The position numbers were made by a program, and so were the translations under genes. A stretch of DNA of 64,000 nt from JASHPR01 sp963842355 (GTDB taxonomy: Bacteria > Actinomycetota > Actinomycetes > Streptosporangiales > Streptosporangiaceae): assembly GCA_963842355.1 (NCBI GenBank), contig CAWJGC010000003.1:186001-250000 (forward strand). The letters run 5' to 3'. Positions 34,830-43,329 of the stretch are shown one piece after another. Every line of letters starts with the position of its first letter. The first letter of the stretch is position 1. The notes beneath the pieces are model-generated. The model was not told the DNA's origin. It saw only the letters and a program-made list of their open reading frames with translations, and did no database searches.

Positions 34830-35738
34830 GTGGAACTGACCGCGGGGAAGGTAGCCGTCGTCACTGGGGCGGCCAGCGGTATCGGCTTAGCGCTGGCCGG
34901 GCGCTTCGCCCGCGCCGGGCTCGCCGTGGTTCTGGCCGACGTCGAGCAGACCGCGTTGCGGGCCGCTGCCGAGCAGATCGCGGGCCTGGGCGCCCAGACG
35001 CTCGCCGTGCCTACCGATGTGAGCGACGAGGCAGCGGTGCAGGCCCTGGCGGACGCCGCCGTTGACCACTTCGGAGCGGTGCACCTGGTGTGCAACAACG
35101 CGGGCGTGGCCACCCATGCCGACCCGTGGTTCGGCCCGATCTCCGCCTGGCGGTGGGTGCTCGGGGTCAACCTGTGGGGAGTGATCCACGGGGTACGGGC
35201 CTTCCTGCCGCTGCTGGCCGCGCAGGGTGAAGGCCACATCGTGAACACCGCGAGCGTCCTCGGGCTGATCCCGGGAACCAGTCCCTCCTACGACGCGACC
35301 AAGCACGCCGTGGTCGCGCTCTCCGAAGACCTCTACCGGGCGATGAAGGTGGCCGGGCTTCCCGTCGGGGTCAGCGTCTTGTGCCCGGGCTGGGTTCGCA
35401 CCGGCATCGCCGACGCCGACCGCAACTGGCCGGTCGGCCTGGGCGAGGCTCCTCCGCCGGCGGCCACCGCCGAGGTGACGACGCCGCACGTCCGGCGCGC
35501 CATCGACGAAGGGATGGCGCCCGCCGCCGTGGCCGACCTCGTAGCGGACGCCGTCGCCGCCGACCGGTTCTGGGTGTTCACCGACCCCCAGTTCACCGAG
35601 GTATTGCTCCGCCGATGGCAGGGCATCGCCGACGGCCACGATCCCCAGACCGACATCGACCTGCCCGGACTGCCGCCAGCCAAGGAACTCGCCGCAGAGA
35701 TCCAGCGGCTGTTGGCCGGCCTGCGCGGCGGGTCGTAG
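34830..35738 (+). CDS. Short-chain dehydrogenase/reductase
   Basis: A 302-residue SDR. The GTG at 34830 follows AAGGGGG. Classical signatures: nucleotide-binding TGAASGIG near the N-terminus, VADVEQ acidic residue after strand 2 (LADVEQTAL, NAD-type), LVCNNAGVA, catalytic Ser in VNTASVLG, and YDATKHAVV with the YxxxK pair. The C-terminal extension of about 50 residues (FTDPQFTEVLLRRWQGIADG) is common in actinomycete SDRs of unknown substrate. Standing alone next to the direct repeat, it marks the edge of the CHAT region. Confidence 0.9.
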   Translation: MELTAGKVAVVTGAASGIGLALAGRFARAGLAVVLADVEQTALRAAAEQIAGLGAQTLAVPTDVSDEAAVQALADAAVDHFGAVHLVCNNAGVATHADPWFGPISAWRWVLGVNLWGVIHGVRAFLPLLAAQGEGHIVNTASVLGLIPGTSPSYDATKHAVVALSEDLYRAMKVAGLPVGVSVLCPGWVRTGIADADRNWPVGLGEAPPPAATAEVTTPHVRRAIDEGMAPAAVADLVADAVAADRFWVFTDPQFTEVLLRRWQGIADGHDPQTDIDLPGLPPAKELAAEIQRLLAGLRGGS

Positions 35739-35747
35739 TGGCGCGGC

Positions 35748-35908
35748 CAGTTAATAACGCGGTTGGCCCTGAGGGGCCGGGCGCCAGGCCGGGCCGCCAG
35801 CATCCCTGATATCATTTGCCCCGTTTCGGAGCCTTCATCCCCGGACATTGGCCCGCCGCCCCGGCCTCCCGGCCGCGTGAATGCGGATCTGGTGTACACC
35901 CATTGGGC
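35748..35908 (-). repeat. Intergenic repeat family, copy C
   Basis: On the minus strand this reads AATGGGTGTACACCAG, then ATTCACGCGGCCGGGAGGCC, GATGAAGGC, ACGGGGCAAA and ends in CCGCGTTATTAACTGGCC, matching copies A and B block for block. It lies after the SDR stop. 35909-36356 holds no gene that I can support. Confidence 0.7.
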
Positions 35909-36356
35909 GGTTCGCGATTTGAGCGGGCCGAGATACTCACATTCCGGGCACTGGGGGCGGTCCGGGGTGGCGGCGGACGCGGGCGGCGTCATGATCGTGG
36001 TGGCCCGGTGACGGTGGACGTAGCCAATCGACCACGATCATGAAATCGTCAGCTGCGGACGGTCCGGAACGCCGCTAAGGGCGGGTCTGAAACTGGTAGA
36101 GCCGGGCGCCCGCCGGGCACTGGCGTTTCGCCACGCCGGAAGCCGGGTCGTCGGCGGTTCTCGGACAGAAATCGCCTACGCAGAATATTCGCGGTCATCG
36201 ACGCCGCAGGGCACGAGACGCTGCGCGAGGAACCCGCTGTCGTGGCGGCCCTTGCCGCCGGGGGAACCGGGTTCATAGCCTGGTTATGGCGCGCCGGTAG
36301 CGGCTGCGGCGCGGCGGCGGGTGACCGAGGTTCCCGGCGGCGAAAGGATAAGCGCG

Positions 36357-37394
36357 GTGCGGATGGACCAGCCCCCGGCCGTCGACGGCGTGGCGGACCG
36401 GGAGGAGTTACCGGAACGGATCGGCCACCGGGACGAGCTTCGGCAGCGGCTGTCACGGCTTCCGCCTGGGCACCCGTCCTCGCCGGTCGAGGCCGACGGG
36501 ACACCCAGGCCGCCCGAGCCCGGGCTGCGCTGCCGCGAGTCCCCCGATGCGAGCCCGGCGGGTGACGCGGACTGGCGGCCGCTGACCGATGCCGAGTACG
36601 CCGAGCACGTCACCAAAGTCAGGGAACGGCTCGACAAAGCCCGCGCCGACGGCCTCGCCACCGACAGGCAGCACACGATCGATCCGGCACGAGAAGTCTG
36701 GTCGGGCGAGCGTGAGGCGCTGCAGGACTCGATCATCGACGACATCTACGCGAGGGCATCCGGGGTGCCCTGCGAACGGCGGGCCATCATGGCAGGAGGG
36801 CTTCCCGGCGCCGGGAAGTCCACGATCCTAGAACGCCACGCGGGCATCGAGAAGTCGCAGTACCTCGCCATCAATCCCGACGAGATCAAGGAGGAGATGG
36901 CCCGCCGGGACATGATCCCGCCCGTGGACGGGCTCTCTCCGATGGAGGCCAGTGACCTGGTCCACGAGGAGTCCTCTTACGTCGCAAGGCAGCTGGCCCT
37001 CCGCGCGCAAGCTGACGGCAAGAACATCATCTGGGACATCACCATGTCATCACGGACCTCTACCGAACGACGTATCGACGAAATGCATTCGTCTGGCTAC
37101 ACACGGATCGAGGGAATCTTCGTTGACATCCCGGTGGAGATCAGCTTGGCGAGAGCCGGTAGCAGGCATCGGGAAGGTCACGACGACTACCGCGCGGGCG
37201 AAGGACTGGGCGGCAGGTTCGTTCCGGCCGAGATGATCAGAGCGCAATCCGATCCGGAGTGGGGCAGCCGCAATAGGAAGACGTTCGAGGACGTAAGCCA
37301 CCATTTTGAAAGCTGGTGCCGCTTCGATAACTCGGGCACCGCCCCCGTCCTGGTTGAGGCCGGTCAGAGAGAAGAGGACCATGATCACCACTGA
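36357..37394 (+). CDS. Zeta toxin-family kinase
   Basis: About 345 residues. GTG 36357 is preferred because GAAAGGA lies eight bases upstream; ATG 36363 is two codons later. The first 100 residues are charged and Pro-rich (HRDELRQRLSRLPPGHPSSP, ADWRPLTDAEYAEHVTKVRE). The kinase core starts RAIMAGGLPGAGKSTILE (Walker A), with NPDEIKEEMARRDM, an EASDLVHEESSYVARQLALR helix carrying catalytic/substrate residues, IIWDITMSS, and a late arginine-rich helix RAGSRHREGHDDYR. Zeta toxins phosphorylate UDP-amino sugars to block wall synthesis. It overlaps the next small gene by 14 bases. The homologous locus at 47.4 kb is decayed. Confidence 0.85.
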   Translation: MRMDQPPAVDGVADREELPERIGHRDELRQRLSRLPPGHPSSPVEADGTPRPPEPGLRCRESPDASPAGDADWRPLTDAEYAEHVTKVRERLDKARADGLATDRQHTIDPAREVWSGEREALQDSIIDDIYARASGVPCERRAIMAGGLPGAGKSTILERHAGIEKSQYLAINPDEIKEEMARRDMIPPVDGLSPMEASDLVHEESSYVARQLALRAQADGKNIIWDITMSSRTSTERRIDEMHSSGYTRIEGIFVDIPVEISLARAGSRHREGHDDYRAGEGLGGRFVPAEMIRAQSDPEWGSRNRKTFEDVSHHFESWCRFDNSGTAPVLVEAGQREEDHDHH

Positions 37395-37677
37395 GGTCAC
37401 TGAACTGATCGCCGCATTTCGGGACGGCTCACTGAGCCTGGAGGACGTAGCGCAGCGGTTCCGGGAACGCTCTTGGCCACGAACTAGGAAGCCTGAACCA
37501 GCGAGTTACCTCGAAATGGCAGCCGCTGCCCAGGAGGATCCCGAGCCCTACGTGCCTGGCTCGTTCGACGAACTCGCAGCGGCCTATCGCCGGGGCGAGC
37601 TAACAAGAGCGCAGTACCGGACGTTGGCGGAGGCGGTTGCTGAGTCGCTGCGTGCCGAGGACGAGCGCGAGGATTGA
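37381..37677 (+). CDS. Small acidic protein paired with the zeta toxin
   Basis: A 98-residue protein; ATG 37381 follows GAGAAGAGG and overlaps the toxin 3' end. Helical and acidic: ELIAAFRDGSLSLEDVAQRFRERSW, then SYLEMAAAAQEDPEPYVPGSFDELAAAYRRGELTRAQYRTLAEAVAES. The same protein, frameshifted, follows the decayed zeta gene at 48.5 kb, so the pair is a conserved unit. Position and acidity suggest an antitoxin, although the classical epsilon antitoxin precedes zeta and is a three-helix protein. The family itself is not recognised. Confidence 0.75.
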   Translation: MITTEVTELIAAFRDGSLSLEDVAQRFRERSWPRTRKPEPASYLEMAAAAQEDPEPYVPGSFDELAAAYRRGELTRAQYRTLAEAVAESLRAEDERED

Positions 37678-37757
37678 CGCTGCCAAAGCCGACAGCCCGA
37701 TGGTCCGCTGCGGCCGTAATGCCCGCCAAAGCTCCCGTCGTAGCAAACTGCCGCGAC

Positions 37758-38189
37758 TCAGTCGGGTGGTACGGACGTTCCGCCCCAGGTTTCCGGGGCG
37801 ACGTCGGCGAGCGTTTCCGAGAACGTCCACTGGTGGCCCGCGGGGTCCTCGGCGGTGTACTGGCGCTCACCGTACTCGAAGTCGGTCGGCTCCATGAGGA
37901 TGCGCGCGCCGTGTTCGCGGGCCCGCGCGCAGTGGGCGCGCGCATCCTCCACCCGCACCATGACCGAATGCGTCACCTCACCCGGGCGCGGCGGACGGCG
38001 ATCACCCCGGACGTCGCCGACGATCACCGCGCCGTCACCGAACCGCAGCTGCGAGCGGTGGTCCTCCCCGATCCGCACCCGCTCGGCGAACCCGAAGGCC
38101 GCCGAGAGCCAGGCGACCGCCTCGCGGACATCGGGGTAGATCAGGACGGGGATAACTGTGGACACCGGGATTGAACGGTTTGGTTTCAT
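37758..38189 (-). CDS. VOC family (glyoxalase-like) protein
   Basis: A 143-residue VOC protein: PVLIYPDVREAVAWLSAAFGFAE in the first module, DGAVIVGDVRGD, and MEPTDFEYGERQYTAEDPAGHQWTFSE in the second module with the usual DPxGHxWxF ending. ATG 38189 overlaps the stop of the upstream VOC gene by four bases (ATGA), so both are cotranslated in a TetR-led operon. Function within the superfamily cannot be set. Confidence 0.85.
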   Translation of the reverse strand: MKPNRSIPVSTVIPVLIYPDVREAVAWLSAAFGFAERVRIGEDHRSQLRFGDGAVIVGDVRGDRRPPRPGEVTHSVMVRVEDARAHCARAREHGARILMEPTDFEYGERQYTAEDPAGHQWTFSETLADVAPETWGGTSVPPD

Positions 38190-38644
38190 GCTTGCTCACT
38201 CCGGTCGGGTTCTCCAGTCGTGGCTGCATCCGGGGGCCACTCGATGAGCGGTCTGCCTATCTCCCTGTGATGGCCGAACGGGTCCGCGACCCGTCCCAGC
38301 AGCCAGCCGTGTGCCTCGGCGACGGGGTAGATCTCTGTCGCCCCGGCGGCCTTGGCCTGCTCCACGACACCGCGGGGGTCATCGACGACCAGCAGCATGC
38401 GCTCGGTCGCCCCGCCCAGCGACTGCGGGCTGAAGTTGTGGTGGTCGGGCGACTCGTCTTCGACCCAGAAGGCCCCGTCTCCCACGGCGAGCTGGGCCAC
38501 GATCTCTTCGTTGGCGTCGTCCCCGCCGAAGCGAAACAGCTCCGCCGCGCCGAACGCCGCCTTGTAGAACTCGACGGCAGCTAGACCCTGCCTGACCGAG
38601 AGCTGGGCCTGGACACCCGGACGCACCCGCTCCCGCTCAGCCAC
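38186..38644 (-). CDS. VOC family (PhnB-like) protein
   Basis: A roughly 152-residue protein; GTG 38644 is favoured over GTG 38656 because a GAGG lies six bases upstream. The PhnB/YjdN-like pattern is clear: LSVRQGLAAVEFYKAAFGAAELFRFGG, then FWVEDESPDHHNFSPQSLGGATERMLLVVDD, and VADPFGHHREIGRPL. It overlaps the TetR stop by eight bases and the next VOC gene by four. Confidence 0.85.
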   Translation of the reverse strand: MAERERVRPGVQAQLSVRQGLAAVEFYKAAFGAAELFRFGGDDANEEIVAQLAVGDGAFWVEDESPDHHNFSPQSLGGATERMLLVVDDPRGVVEQAKAAGATEIYPVAEAHGWLLGRVADPFGHHREIGRPLIEWPPDAATTGEPDRSEQA

Positions 38645-39323
38645 GGGACGCCTCACGGCCCCGTTGTGGCGCGTCAGCGGTCAGCAGGCGGGCGGCGGAG
38701 CGAGAGAACCAGCGCTCGTAGTGTTCGATGGTCCAGTTGCGGCGCCGGGTGAACCGGTCGAACACCGCGGGGTCCATGAGCAGCCAGACCGTGTCGACGG
38801 CGTCCTCGGTGCGGCAACCCTCGGGGAGCGGGGCCACCCGGCTCACGCCTTCGACGATCCACGACGCGGTCACCGTCCGCTGCGCGACCATCTGCTCGGC
38901 TACCTGTTCGAGCTCCCGGTCCTTGGCCGAGCCTTCGAAGACCGCCAGGACCAGGCCTGCCGAACGCGCCTGGGCCGCGGCGACCATATGGGCGACGACC
39001 GACAAGAACTCCTCGGCGGTCCCGGCCTGGCGGGCGTCGGCCGCCCAGGCGCGGTCGAGGACCGGCACCGGTTCGTCGTCGCCGGCGATCGCCACGTCGA
39101 TCGCCGCCTTCAGCAGCCGGGCCTTGGTGCCGAACAGCGCTTCGACCATCGGGACGGACACCTTCGCTTCGGCCGCGACCGCCCGGATGGTGGCGGCCCC
39201 GTACCCGCGATCGAGGAACACCGCGGTGGCCGCGTCCAGCACCCGCTGGCGCGTCCGGCGCGCCTGGGCATCGCGAAGGCTCGACCGGTACCGCCGCGGC
39301 ATCCGCGACTGCGTCGTCACCAC
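38637..39323 (-). CDS. TetR-family transcriptional regulator
   Basis: A 228-residue regulator. The N-terminal TetR helix-turn-helix reads RTRQRVLDAATAVFLDRGYGAATIRAVAAEAKVSVPMVEALFGTKARLLKAAIDVAIAGDD, with the signature VSVPMVEALFGTK recognition helix. The C-terminal ligand domain is typical of TetR_C_33-like proteins. It leads an operon with two VOC genes; a 27-bp inverted repeat just upstream of its start is the likely autoregulatory site. It would repress the VOC genes until a toxic electrophile or drug binds (inference). Confidence 0.9.
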   Translation of the reverse strand: MVTTQSRMPRRYRSSLRDAQARRTRQRVLDAATAVFLDRGYGAATIRAVAAEAKVSVPMVEALFGTKARLLKAAIDVAIAGDDEPVPVLDRAWAADARQAGTAEEFLSVVAHMVAAAQARSAGLVLAVFEGSAKDRELEQVAEQMVAQRTVTASWIVEGVSRVAPLPEGCRTEDAVDTVWLLMDPAVFDRFTRRRNWTIEHYERWFSRSAARLLTADAPQRGREASRG

Positions 39324-39333
39324 GGCCGACAGT

Positions 39334-39360
39334 ATTGACTACGGTGACTCCATAGTCAAT
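39334..39360. promoter_or_regulatory. Inverted-repeat operator upstream of the TetR operon
   Basis: ATTGACTA (39334-39341) and TAGTCAAT (39353-39360) form a perfect 8+8 inverted repeat with 11 bases between, starting 10 bases before the tetR-like start codon. The repeat is AT-rich against the background, as expected for a promoter-operator. The inner GGTGACTCC may be part of the site. Confidence 0.75.
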
Positions 39361-39440
39361 GTCACGCTAAGGGCTGCCCGGCTGCCAGGCCACCCGACAG
39401 CGGGCTGACGCGCTCGGACCCGCCTGGTGCGGGCCGTTGG

Positions 39441-40619
39441 TCAGGGAGCCAGGTTGGCCACCAGCTCGGTGACGCGGTCGATTTCGTCCTCGGTGTTGTA
39501 GTAGTGCGGCGAGAACCGGATGAGCGGGTGAACGCCGCGGTCTTCGGCGTCGAACGGCGTGTGCCCGGGCACGGTGGTGGTGACGTTGACCCCGGCCTGG
39601 CCCAGGGCCTCGGCGGCCTGCTCGGCGGGCAGGCCGTCGATCGTCGCGGTCACTATGGCGCACCGGGTCTGGCCGAGGTCGTGGGTCGTTACCCTGGGCA
39701 GGTCGCCGAGCTGGTCACGCAGCCGGGTTCCGAGCGCGGCGGCGCGCTGGCCGATCGCGTCCAGGCCGAGGTCGAGGGCCTGGCGGACGGCCGCGCCCAG
39801 GCCCAGGACGTTGACGTAGCTCTGCTCCCAGGTTCCGAACCGGCGGGCGCCGTCGGCCCAGGTGAAGCCTTGGTGCCCGTCCCAGGTCGTGGAGCTGATC
39901 TCGGCGACGTACGGGTCCAGCCGGGCCAGCGTGGCGGTGCGCACCCACAAGAACCCGGTTCCCCGCGGCCCGCGCAGGAACTTGCGGCCGGTGCCGGTGA
40001 GCAGGTCACAGCCAATCGCGTCCACGTTCACCGGGAACTGGCCAGCCGACTGGGTGGCATCCAGCAAGAACAGCGCGCCGCACCCGCGGGCGACCCGCCC
40101 GATCTCGGCGGCAGGCTGGACCAGGCCGCCGCTGGTGGGCACGTGGCTGACCCCGATCAGCCGGGTCCGCTCGTCGGCCATCCGGGCCAGTGCGGCCACG
40201 TCCAACTGGCCGCTGGAGTCGTTCGGCACCACCACGACCTCGGCGCCGGTGCGGCGGGCAACCTGCCAGTAGGCCAGCACGTTGCTGCCGTACTCCGCGC
40301 GGCCGGTCAGGATCCGATCGCCGGGGCCGAGCGGCACCGAGTAGAACGCCGCGTTCCAGGCGTGCGTGGCGTTGTCGAACAGCGCGATCTCGTCGCTGCG
40401 CCCCCCGATCAGCCTGGCGAGTGCGGCATGGGTAGCGGCGATCGCATCCTGCGCCTCGGCCGCAGCCTCATACCCGCCGATTTCGGCCTCCAGGCGCAGA
40501 TGGGCGGTCATCGCGTCCAGCGTCGGCTGGGCCAGCAGCGCCGCCCCGGCGTTGTTCAGGTGGATGCGGTGAGCACATCCGGGCGTCTGCGCGCGGAGCG
40601 TGTCGATGTCCAACCTCAC
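39441..40619 (-). CDS. Aminotransferase class V (cysteine desulfurase-like) PLP enzyme
   Basis: A 392-residue fold-type I PLP enzyme of class V. HLNNAGAALLAQPTLDAM is the N-terminal substrate-phosphate segment; LFDNATHAWNAAFYS, ALFLLDATQSAGQFPVNV (PLP-pyridine Asp and Gln/His stacking region) and the Schiff-base lysine in LTGTGRKFLRGPRGTGFLWV are present. The C-terminal HPLIRFSPHYYNTEDEIDRV is standard. The lysine motif (GxxRKFLRGPRGxG) is typical of isopenicillin N epimerase/EgtE-like enzymes of actinomycetes. A single CysDesulf substrate cannot be chosen. It is followed on the same strand by no partner other than an unrelated oxygenase upstream. Confidence 0.87.
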   Translation of the reverse strand: MRLDIDTLRAQTPGCAHRIHLNNAGAALLAQPTLDAMTAHLRLEAEIGGYEAAAEAQDAIAATHAALARLIGGRSDEIALFDNATHAWNAAFYSVPLGPGDRILTGRAEYGSNVLAYWQVARRTGAEVVVVPNDSSGQLDVAALARMADERTRLIGVSHVPTSGGLVQPAAEIGRVARGCGALFLLDATQSAGQFPVNVDAIGCDLLTGTGRKFLRGPRGTGFLWVRTATLARLDPYVAEISSTTWDGHQGFTWADGARRFGTWEQSYVNVLGLGAAVRQALDLGLDAIGQRAAALGTRLRDQLGDLPRVTTHDLGQTRCAIVTATIDGLPAEQAAEALGQAGVNVTTTVPGHTPFDAEDRGVHPLIRFSPHYYNTEDEIDRVTELVANLAP

Positions 40620-40652
40620 GCGTGCTCCAATTCCAGAACGCCCTTCAGCGGG

Positions 40653-41525
40653 CTATGCAGCCGGGGTGGCTGGCGGCGCGGTGGTGGCCCAGCGGATGGC
40701 GTGCACCAGGGCCTGCCCGGCCGGCCGGACCAAGGCGGCCTCGGTCACCGGCAGGCGGGGCAGCCGCAGCGGCAGGCGGGCCCACCCGGGCAGCAGCGAC
40801 ACCGCCGCCGCGGCCAGAACGCCGTACGGCGGCCGGGCGATCACCGGAAGCGGCGGGTTCAGCAGCAGGAACCGGGCGGCCTCCCGGGCCTGGGCGGTGG
40901 CGGCCAGCTCGGGCCGGTACTCGGCGATCCTCTCGGCGAGCTCGGCCTCGGTCCGGGGCGGTTCCGGCACGCCGAGCGCTGCGCCGATGCGGGCCAGATC
41001 AGCCACGTAACCGTCCCGTTCAGGCTGGTCAAGAGGACGGGCGCCGAAACGGGAGTGGGCCCGCAGGAAGCTGTCGGCCTCGGCGATGTGCACCCAGGTC
41101 AGCAGGCGCGGGTCCGATGCCGCGTACGGCCGCCCGTCGGGCGCGGTCCCGGTGACCCGCGCGTGGATCGCCCGGACCCGGTCGACCGCCTCCTGCGCGT
41201 CGCCGGCCCGGCCGAACGTCGTGACGGCCAGGAAGTAGCTGGTCCGCTGCAGCCGCCCCCACGGGTCCCCGCGGTACCCCGAGTGCCCGGCCACCGCCGC
41301 CATGGCCAGCGGGTGCAGCGACTGCAGCAGCAGCGCCCGGATCCCGCCGATGAACATCGACGAATCCCCGTGCACGCGGCGGATCGGCCGGTCCTCGGCG
41401 AACATTCGCTCGCCCGGCTCGTTGATCAGCTGGCGGCGTTCCGGACCCCGCGGCCCGGCCACCCGCTCGAAGATCGCCGCGCCGATCCGCCCGCGAACCC
41501 GATCCACAGTCCCCTGACCTGCCAT
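40653..41525 (-). CDS. MpaB-like oxygenase (DUF2236 family)
   Basis: About 290 residues from ATG 41525. The DUF2236/latex-clearing and MpaB family signature is clear: RPIRRVHGDSSMFIGGIRALLLQSLHPLAMAAVAGHSGYRGDPWGRLQRTSYFLAVTTFG, then LLTWVHIAEADSFLRAHSRFG with the conserved WVH. These proteins are haem-b dependent, membrane-associated oxygenases of unknown physiological substrate in most actinomycetes. The C-terminus has hydrophobic stretches (PYGVLAAAAVSLLPGWARLP). It lies 33 bases upstream of the aminotransferase gene on the same strand, so an operon is possible. Confidence 0.88.
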   Translation of the reverse strand: MAGQGTVDRVRGRIGAAIFERVAGPRGPERRQLINEPGERMFAEDRPIRRVHGDSSMFIGGIRALLLQSLHPLAMAAVAGHSGYRGDPWGRLQRTSYFLAVTTFGRAGDAQEAVDRVRAIHARVTGTAPDGRPYAASDPRLLTWVHIAEADSFLRAHSRFGARPLDQPERDGYVADLARIGAALGVPEPPRTEAELAERIAEYRPELAATAQAREAARFLLLNPPLPVIARPPYGVLAAAAVSLLPGWARLPLRLPRLPVTEAALVRPAGQALVHAIRWATTAPPATPAA

Positions 41526-41702
41526 GTCCTCATTATCCCCTGAGCTCGCGGCCACTCCGGCCCGGTGAACTATTACGTCTATGCAATCGCGTGCTTGCGA
41601 TCGGTCACCTGTCCCGGTACCGTTCCGGCTGACGGATGCTTCCCATATGATCACGATTTGTCCAGTCCCAGTGGAGCCCGTTCGTGAAGGGAGCCAGGTC
41701 AG

Positions 41703-42017
41703 GTGGGCCAGGGATTCTCTGTGAACGCCAGCGAGCTCAGCGCGGGCAGCCAGGACGTTACGGGACTGCAGGGCCGTTGCCAGAGCATCGCGGGCGACAC
41801 GGTGGATGCGCTGGCCGGGATGGCGGGCTCGGCGGGTCACGCGGGGCTCGCATCGGCGCTGACCGGAGCTGCCGGTCAGGGGTTCAGGTCATTTGTTGAG
41901 ATGGGTCTGGTGTACGGGCACGTCAGCGACAGCCTGACCGCCTCGGCCGAGACTTACGCCACCACGGAGCGGGCCCTTGCTGCCAGGGCCGGGGCAATCC
42001 TGGGCGAGTTCCGGTGA
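41703..42017 (+). CDS. WXG100-like small secreted partner protein
   Basis: A 104-residue all-helical protein starting at GTG 41703 after an AGGGAG. It has the two-helix layout of WXG100/PE-like partners (ASELSAGSQDVTGLQGRCQS; SLTASAETYATTERALAARA) but the central WxG is not intact. Its stop overlaps the start of the large toxin gene by four bases (GTGA). The two likely form a heterodimer for type VII (ESX) export, as do small ORFs upstream of LXG/WXG toxins. Confidence 0.7.
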   Translation: MGQGFSVNASELSAGSQDVTGLQGRCQSIAGDTVDALAGMAGSAGHAGLASALTGAAGQGFRSFVEMGLVYGHVSDSLTASAETYATTERALAARAGAILGEFR

Positions 42018-43042
42018 GCGGCCTGGCCATGCCCGGCGGTGATCCGGGCCTGCTGGAGCAGTTAGCCGCGAGGCTGGAGGCGGCCGCTGCCGGAGTTGCG
42101 GGCTTAGGTACCAGCACCCGCCAGGTCACCGGCTTGATCCGCTCGGGCGCGGCCTGGACGGGGGACGCGGCCGATGCCTACACCGCCTTCACCGGCAACT
42201 TGAGTCAGGGTGCCGCCGCTGTCGAGGCCCCGTTGTCGCGGATCGCTGCGGCGGTCCGGGACTACGCCGGTTACCTGCGCACGGCGCAGCAGAAAGTGGC
42301 GGCTTACGCTTCCGCGGCCGAAACGGCGCAGGTCAGCGGCAACGACAGCGCCTATATGGGCGCTGCAGCTATGGCTGAGCGGGATGCCGCATCTGCTGTC
42401 GCCGCTCAGCAGGCGGCCGGGGACCGCGCGGCTGCGGAAGTCAGCGCCGCCGCCGGGGACCTGAGCAACCTGTTCGGCGCGCACGGGCCGGTGCAGAGCT
42501 GGCTCGATCGCCAGCCTGTGCCGTGGGATTCCCTCGCCGGCCTCCCCGGGCTCGGTGATCCCGTAGGACCGCAGATCCTCAAAACCCCGGGCGCTGAGTT
42601 CGGGCCGGAGATACTGCTCACCCCGCCCGGTGAGTTCGGGCCGGAGATACTGCTCACCCCGCCGGGCGAGCTGGGCCCCTTGGTCTTGAAGGACCCGATC
42701 TTCGAGCCCGGGCAGGAGATACTGAAGACCCCGCCCGGCAAGCTGTGGCCGCTGATCAACTACAGCCAGGACGGAACCGGGGGGACATCTAGAGCCGAGC
42801 TCCCTGCCGACGTCACCGGCTACACCCAGCACGGTCTCCAACAGGCTCTTGGCCGTGATGGAGGAGTCGGGGTTTCCGAGGCGGCGATCAATGACGCCGT
42901 GCAGAACCCGATCCAGGTTAGCGAGCAGAAGGGTGGCAAGTTCAAGTTTGTCGGGACCAATGCAATAGTAATCCTGAACTCGAACGGCAAGGTCGTGACA
43001 ACCTGGGCCAGGAACCGCTCAGCTTGGAGAGCCGGACAGTGA
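42014..43042 (+). CDS. Type VII-secreted polymorphic toxin with C-terminal RNase-like domain
   Basis: A 342-residue protein. Residues 10-150 are a WXG100-type helical hairpin (AAWTGDAADAYTAFTGNLSQ). Residues 185-245 are a Pro-rich linker of repeats (EFGPEILLTPPG twice at DNA and protein level). Residues 265-338 form a small toxin domain: TGYTQHGLQQALGRDGGVGV, AAINDAVQNPIQVSEQKGGK, FKFVGTNAIVILNSNGKVVT. The T-x-H-xxx-Q then D-x-G-VS-xxI-xx-AVxNP, KxVGxxAxVxLN pattern resembles DUF4258/BECR-fold ribonuclease toxins; this assignment is tentative. The stop overlaps the start of an immunity-like gene. Confidence 0.78.
   Translation: MSGLAMPGGDPGLLEQLAARLEAAAAGVAGLGTSTRQVTGLIRSGAAWTGDAADAYTAFTGNLSQGAAAVEAPLSRIAAAVRDYAGYLRTAQQKVAAYASAAETAQVSGNDSAYMGAAAMAERDAASAVAAQQAAGDRAAAEVSAAAGDLSNLFGAHGPVQSWLDRQPVPWDSLAGLPGLGDPVGPQILKTPGAEFGPEILLTPPGEFGPEILLTPPGELGPLVLKDPIFEPGQEILKTPPGKLWPLINYSQDGTGGTSRAELPADVTGYTQHGLQQALGRDGGVGVSEAAINDAVQNPIQVSEQKGGKFKFVGTNAIVILNSNGKVVTTWARNRSAWRAGQ
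42596..42667. repeat. Two tandem 36-bp units in the toxin linker
   Basis: The unit GAGTTCGGGCCGGAGATACT plus 16 further bases is present twice in a row (42596-42631 and 42632-42667) with about two differences, encoding EFGPEILLTPPG twice. Weaker copies flank it. In-frame, so length can vary without breaking the gene. Confidence 0.8.
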
Positions 43043-43329
43043 TGAACGTGGTCTCAACTCTTCCAGACGACATGCAACCGCTGTTCGTCGAGATCATCAG
43101 CGCATACGACCCGACTCTGATGTCGTCGCTGCTAGAACATCGAGAGCCAACCTTGGCCGAGCGAATAGCAGTAGAGGAGATCCTGTCCGGCGAGTTTGTT
43201 CGCTGGCTTCAGCCAGACGACGAGCCAACGGACAGAGGCAGGAAGATCGATAACCTGCTTGGAGCATTTCTTATGAGGTGGCCAATAGAGATCAAGGATC
43301 CTACGCCGCCTCCCGACAGTAATGGCTGA
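43042..43329 (+). CDS. Probable immunity protein for the adjacent toxin
   Basis: A 95-residue protein whose ATG (43042) overlaps the toxin stop by one base. Acidic and helical: PDDMQPLFVEIISAYDPTLMSSLLEHREPTLAERIAVEEILSGEFVRWLQPDDEPTDRGRKIDNLLGAFL. No family is recognised, but small acidic proteins in this position after polymorphic toxins are normally specific immunity proteins. The segment 43330-43778 downstream contains no gene I can support. Confidence 0.7.
   Translation: MNVVSTLPDDMQPLFVEIISAYDPTLMSSLLEHREPTLAERIAVEEILSGEFVRWLQPDDEPTDRGRKIDNLLGAFLMRWPIEIKDPTPPPDSNG

Noticed and set aside
35333..35992. 219-codon minus-strand frame with RANRVINWP matching a frame in repeat copy B
   Set aside because: The shared residues come from DNA conservation of the intergenic repeat; frames and stops differ among copies, so no protein is implied.
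36049..36504. 151-codon minus-strand frame before the zeta gene
   Set aside because: Overlaps the zeta gene start and is Pro/Arg-rich with no motif.
39504..41543. 679-codon open frame on the plus strand
   Set aside because: Spans the antisense of two unrelated genes and has no start context or family motif.
42596..42667. Tandem 36-bp units considered as a CRISPR-like array
   Set aside because: Only two adjacent units with no spacers; they encode an in-frame protein repeat.
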